Shown here: positions 6,196-7,061 of the stretch, in pieces
Layout of the letters: every line of letters begins with the position of its first letter
Position numbering within the stretch: the stretch's first letter is position 1
Source: Gemmatimonadota bacterium
GTDB taxonomy: Bacteria > Gemmatimonadota > Gemmatimonadetes > Gemmatimonadales > GWC2-71-9
Length of the DNA: 7,061 nt
Reading direction: 5' to 3'
Assembly (NCBI GenBank): GCA_029884275.1
Contig: JAOUIC010000082.1
Location: forward strand, 1 to 7,061
The notes under the pieces: model-generated
Told to the model about the DNA's origin: nothing
The model's database searches: none
Seen by the model: the letters and a program-made list of their open reading frames with translations, nothing else
Position numbers and translations under genes: made by a program

Positions 6196-6984
6196 ATGCC
6201 GCACACCGTCCGAACCATTGCCGCCGTCCTGCTGGCGCTCGCCGTGAGCGCCTGCACGAGCGAGGAGCCGCTCGTGGAGGTGACGGGAGCCTGCGCCGAT
6301 GCCTTCGAGGCACAGGTATGCACCTGGGCCAAGACCCGGGGAGCGAGGCTGGTGGAGGCCGGTGCGGTGGTGCCGCTGGCAAGTATCGAGAATGCGCCGG
6401 CTGAGCAGCCGATGGCGTGGCCGCCGGCGATGGCCGCGGCGATCGACATGCCGGAACCGGTGCGCCAGCAGGGCGGTCTCACCCACCTCACCGTGTACTG
6501 GGAAGCGGGTGGACACCCGCCGGCCCCGTTCATGACACCGCACTTCGACTTTCACTTCTACACCATCTCCGCCTCCGAGCGGGCGGCGATGGACTGCACG
6601 GATCCGAGCAAGCCGGCCGCCCTCCCGGTCGGGTACGACCTCCCCGACATGACGCTGCCGCCCGAGATGGCCCAGATGGTGGGCGTACCCGTGCTGATCG
6701 GCCTCTGCGTACCGCAGATGGGAATGCACGCGATCTCCTCGTCGGATATCGACCGCAAGGACGCGTTTGGCGGCACCATGGTGATCGGGTACTACAAGGG
6801 CAAGCCGATCTTCATCGAGCCGATGATCTCGAAGGCGATGCTGATGCGGAAGGAGTCGTTCGACCTGGCAATCCCGGACGTCCCGGGGATGGCGGGCGGG
6901 CAGGCGACCAGGTTCCACGCCGAGTACGACGCTGCACAGCAGGCGTACCGGTTCATTTTCTCCGGCTTCACCCCAGCCACCTGA
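6196..6984 (+). CDS. Putative lipoprotein, resembles DUF5602 / TTHB210-like domain family
   Basis: A 262-residue protein with a strong ribosome site. Seen: a type II signal peptide with R6, a hydrophobic stretch (about 7-17) and the lipobox VSAC, giving lipid-attachment Cys20. The mature part has YWEAGGHPPAPF (101-112), then HFDFHFY (116-122), GMHAISSSD (176-184), a Gly-rich turn FGGTMVIGYYKG (191-202), and FIEPMISKAML (206-216). H107, H116, H120, H178 and E208 are candidate ligand or active-site residues. Four further cysteines (33, 42, 134, 171) could form disulfides outside the cytoplasm. From memory, the GH-PP / HFDFHFY / EPM order fits the TTHB210-like family, named after a Thermus protein under an extracytoplasmic sigma factor; its biochemical role is unknown to me. 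The 294-base gap from ccoS suggests a separate transcript, so a link with the oxidase is unproven. Confidence 0.75.
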   Translation: MPHTVRTIAAVLLALAVSACTSEEPLVEVTGACADAFEAQVCTWAKTRGARLVEAGAVVPLASIENAPAEQPMAWPPAMAAAIDMPEPVRQQGGLTHLTVYWEAGGHPPAPFMTPHFDFHFYTISASERAAMDCTDPSKPAALPVGYDLPDMTLPPEMAQMVGVPVLIGLCVPQMGMHAISSSDIDRKDAFGGTMVIGYYKGKPIFIEPMISKAMLMRKESFDLAIPDVPGMAGGQATRFHAEYDAAQQAYRFIFSGFTPAT

Positions 6985-7061
6985 GGAGTATCGTCGGGAA
7001 CGCGCCGGTGCAGGAGAACGGACGCGCCGCCGCTCATGCGTAGCCGTCGGGCAGACAAGAG
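6985..7061 (+). other. 3' edge of window, no firm gene
   Basis: The 77 bases after the lipoprotein stop contain no T-rich hairpin terminator that I can see. An ATG at 7036 opens a frame (MRSRRADK) running off the edge. The nearest purine-rich motif, AGGAGA at 7012-7017, is 18 bases away, which is too far for a normal ribosome site. It may or may not be the start of a next gene. Confidence 0.2.

Noticed and set aside
5962..6918. Minus-strand open frame (318 codons) opposite the lipoprotein gene
   Set aside because: The plus strand there has a clear ribosome site, signal peptide, lipobox and conserved motifs. The antisense product is low-information and Arg/His-rich.

Overview
The window is GC-rich, uses mostly G or C at third codon positions, and is almost entirely coding on the plus strand. 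It holds the 3' part of a cytochrome cbb3 (C-type heme-copper) oxidase operon followed by a separate putative lipoprotein gene. The order is ccoN (3' end only), ccoO, ccoQ, ccoP, ccoG, a very short ccoH-like gene, ccoI and ccoS. This implies a respiring bacterium able to use low oxygen. The lineage cannot be fixed from this sequence; a high-GC didermic group such as Gemmatimonadota or a proteobacterium-like phylum is a guess.

Layout: positions 1-1924 encode the oxidase subunits (N, O, Q, P), with a 4-base stop/start overlap at O/Q and at Q/P. After a 58-base gap, positions 1983-5901 encode the assembly and copper-delivery factors (G, H-like, I, S), all overlapping one another by 1 to 32 bases. 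The whole stretch reads as one co-transcribed, translationally coupled unit. CcoN carries the heme b / heme b3 / CuB site. CcoO and CcoP are membrane-anchored c-type cytochromes that pass electrons to it. CcoQ is a small stabilising subunit. CcoG, CcoH, CcoI and CcoS serve copper handling, assembly and maturation.

Two parts of the operon are reduced relative to textbook proteobacterial versions. CcoP has a single CxxCH heme site instead of two. The CcoH-like protein is 50 residues, with the membrane anchor and no periplasmic domain. Four genes (P, G, H-like, I) start with GTG or TTG.

Positions 5902-6195 have no intact recognisable gene. Codon third-position composition suggests a roughly 70-residue coding sequence there, interrupted by a one-base frameshift. 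Positions 6196-6984 encode a 262-residue predicted lipoprotein with an HFDFHFY motif, resembling the DUF5602/TTHB210-like family. The last 77 bases hold nothing firm. No tRNA, rRNA, CRISPR, insertion sequence or convincing intrinsic terminator was seen.
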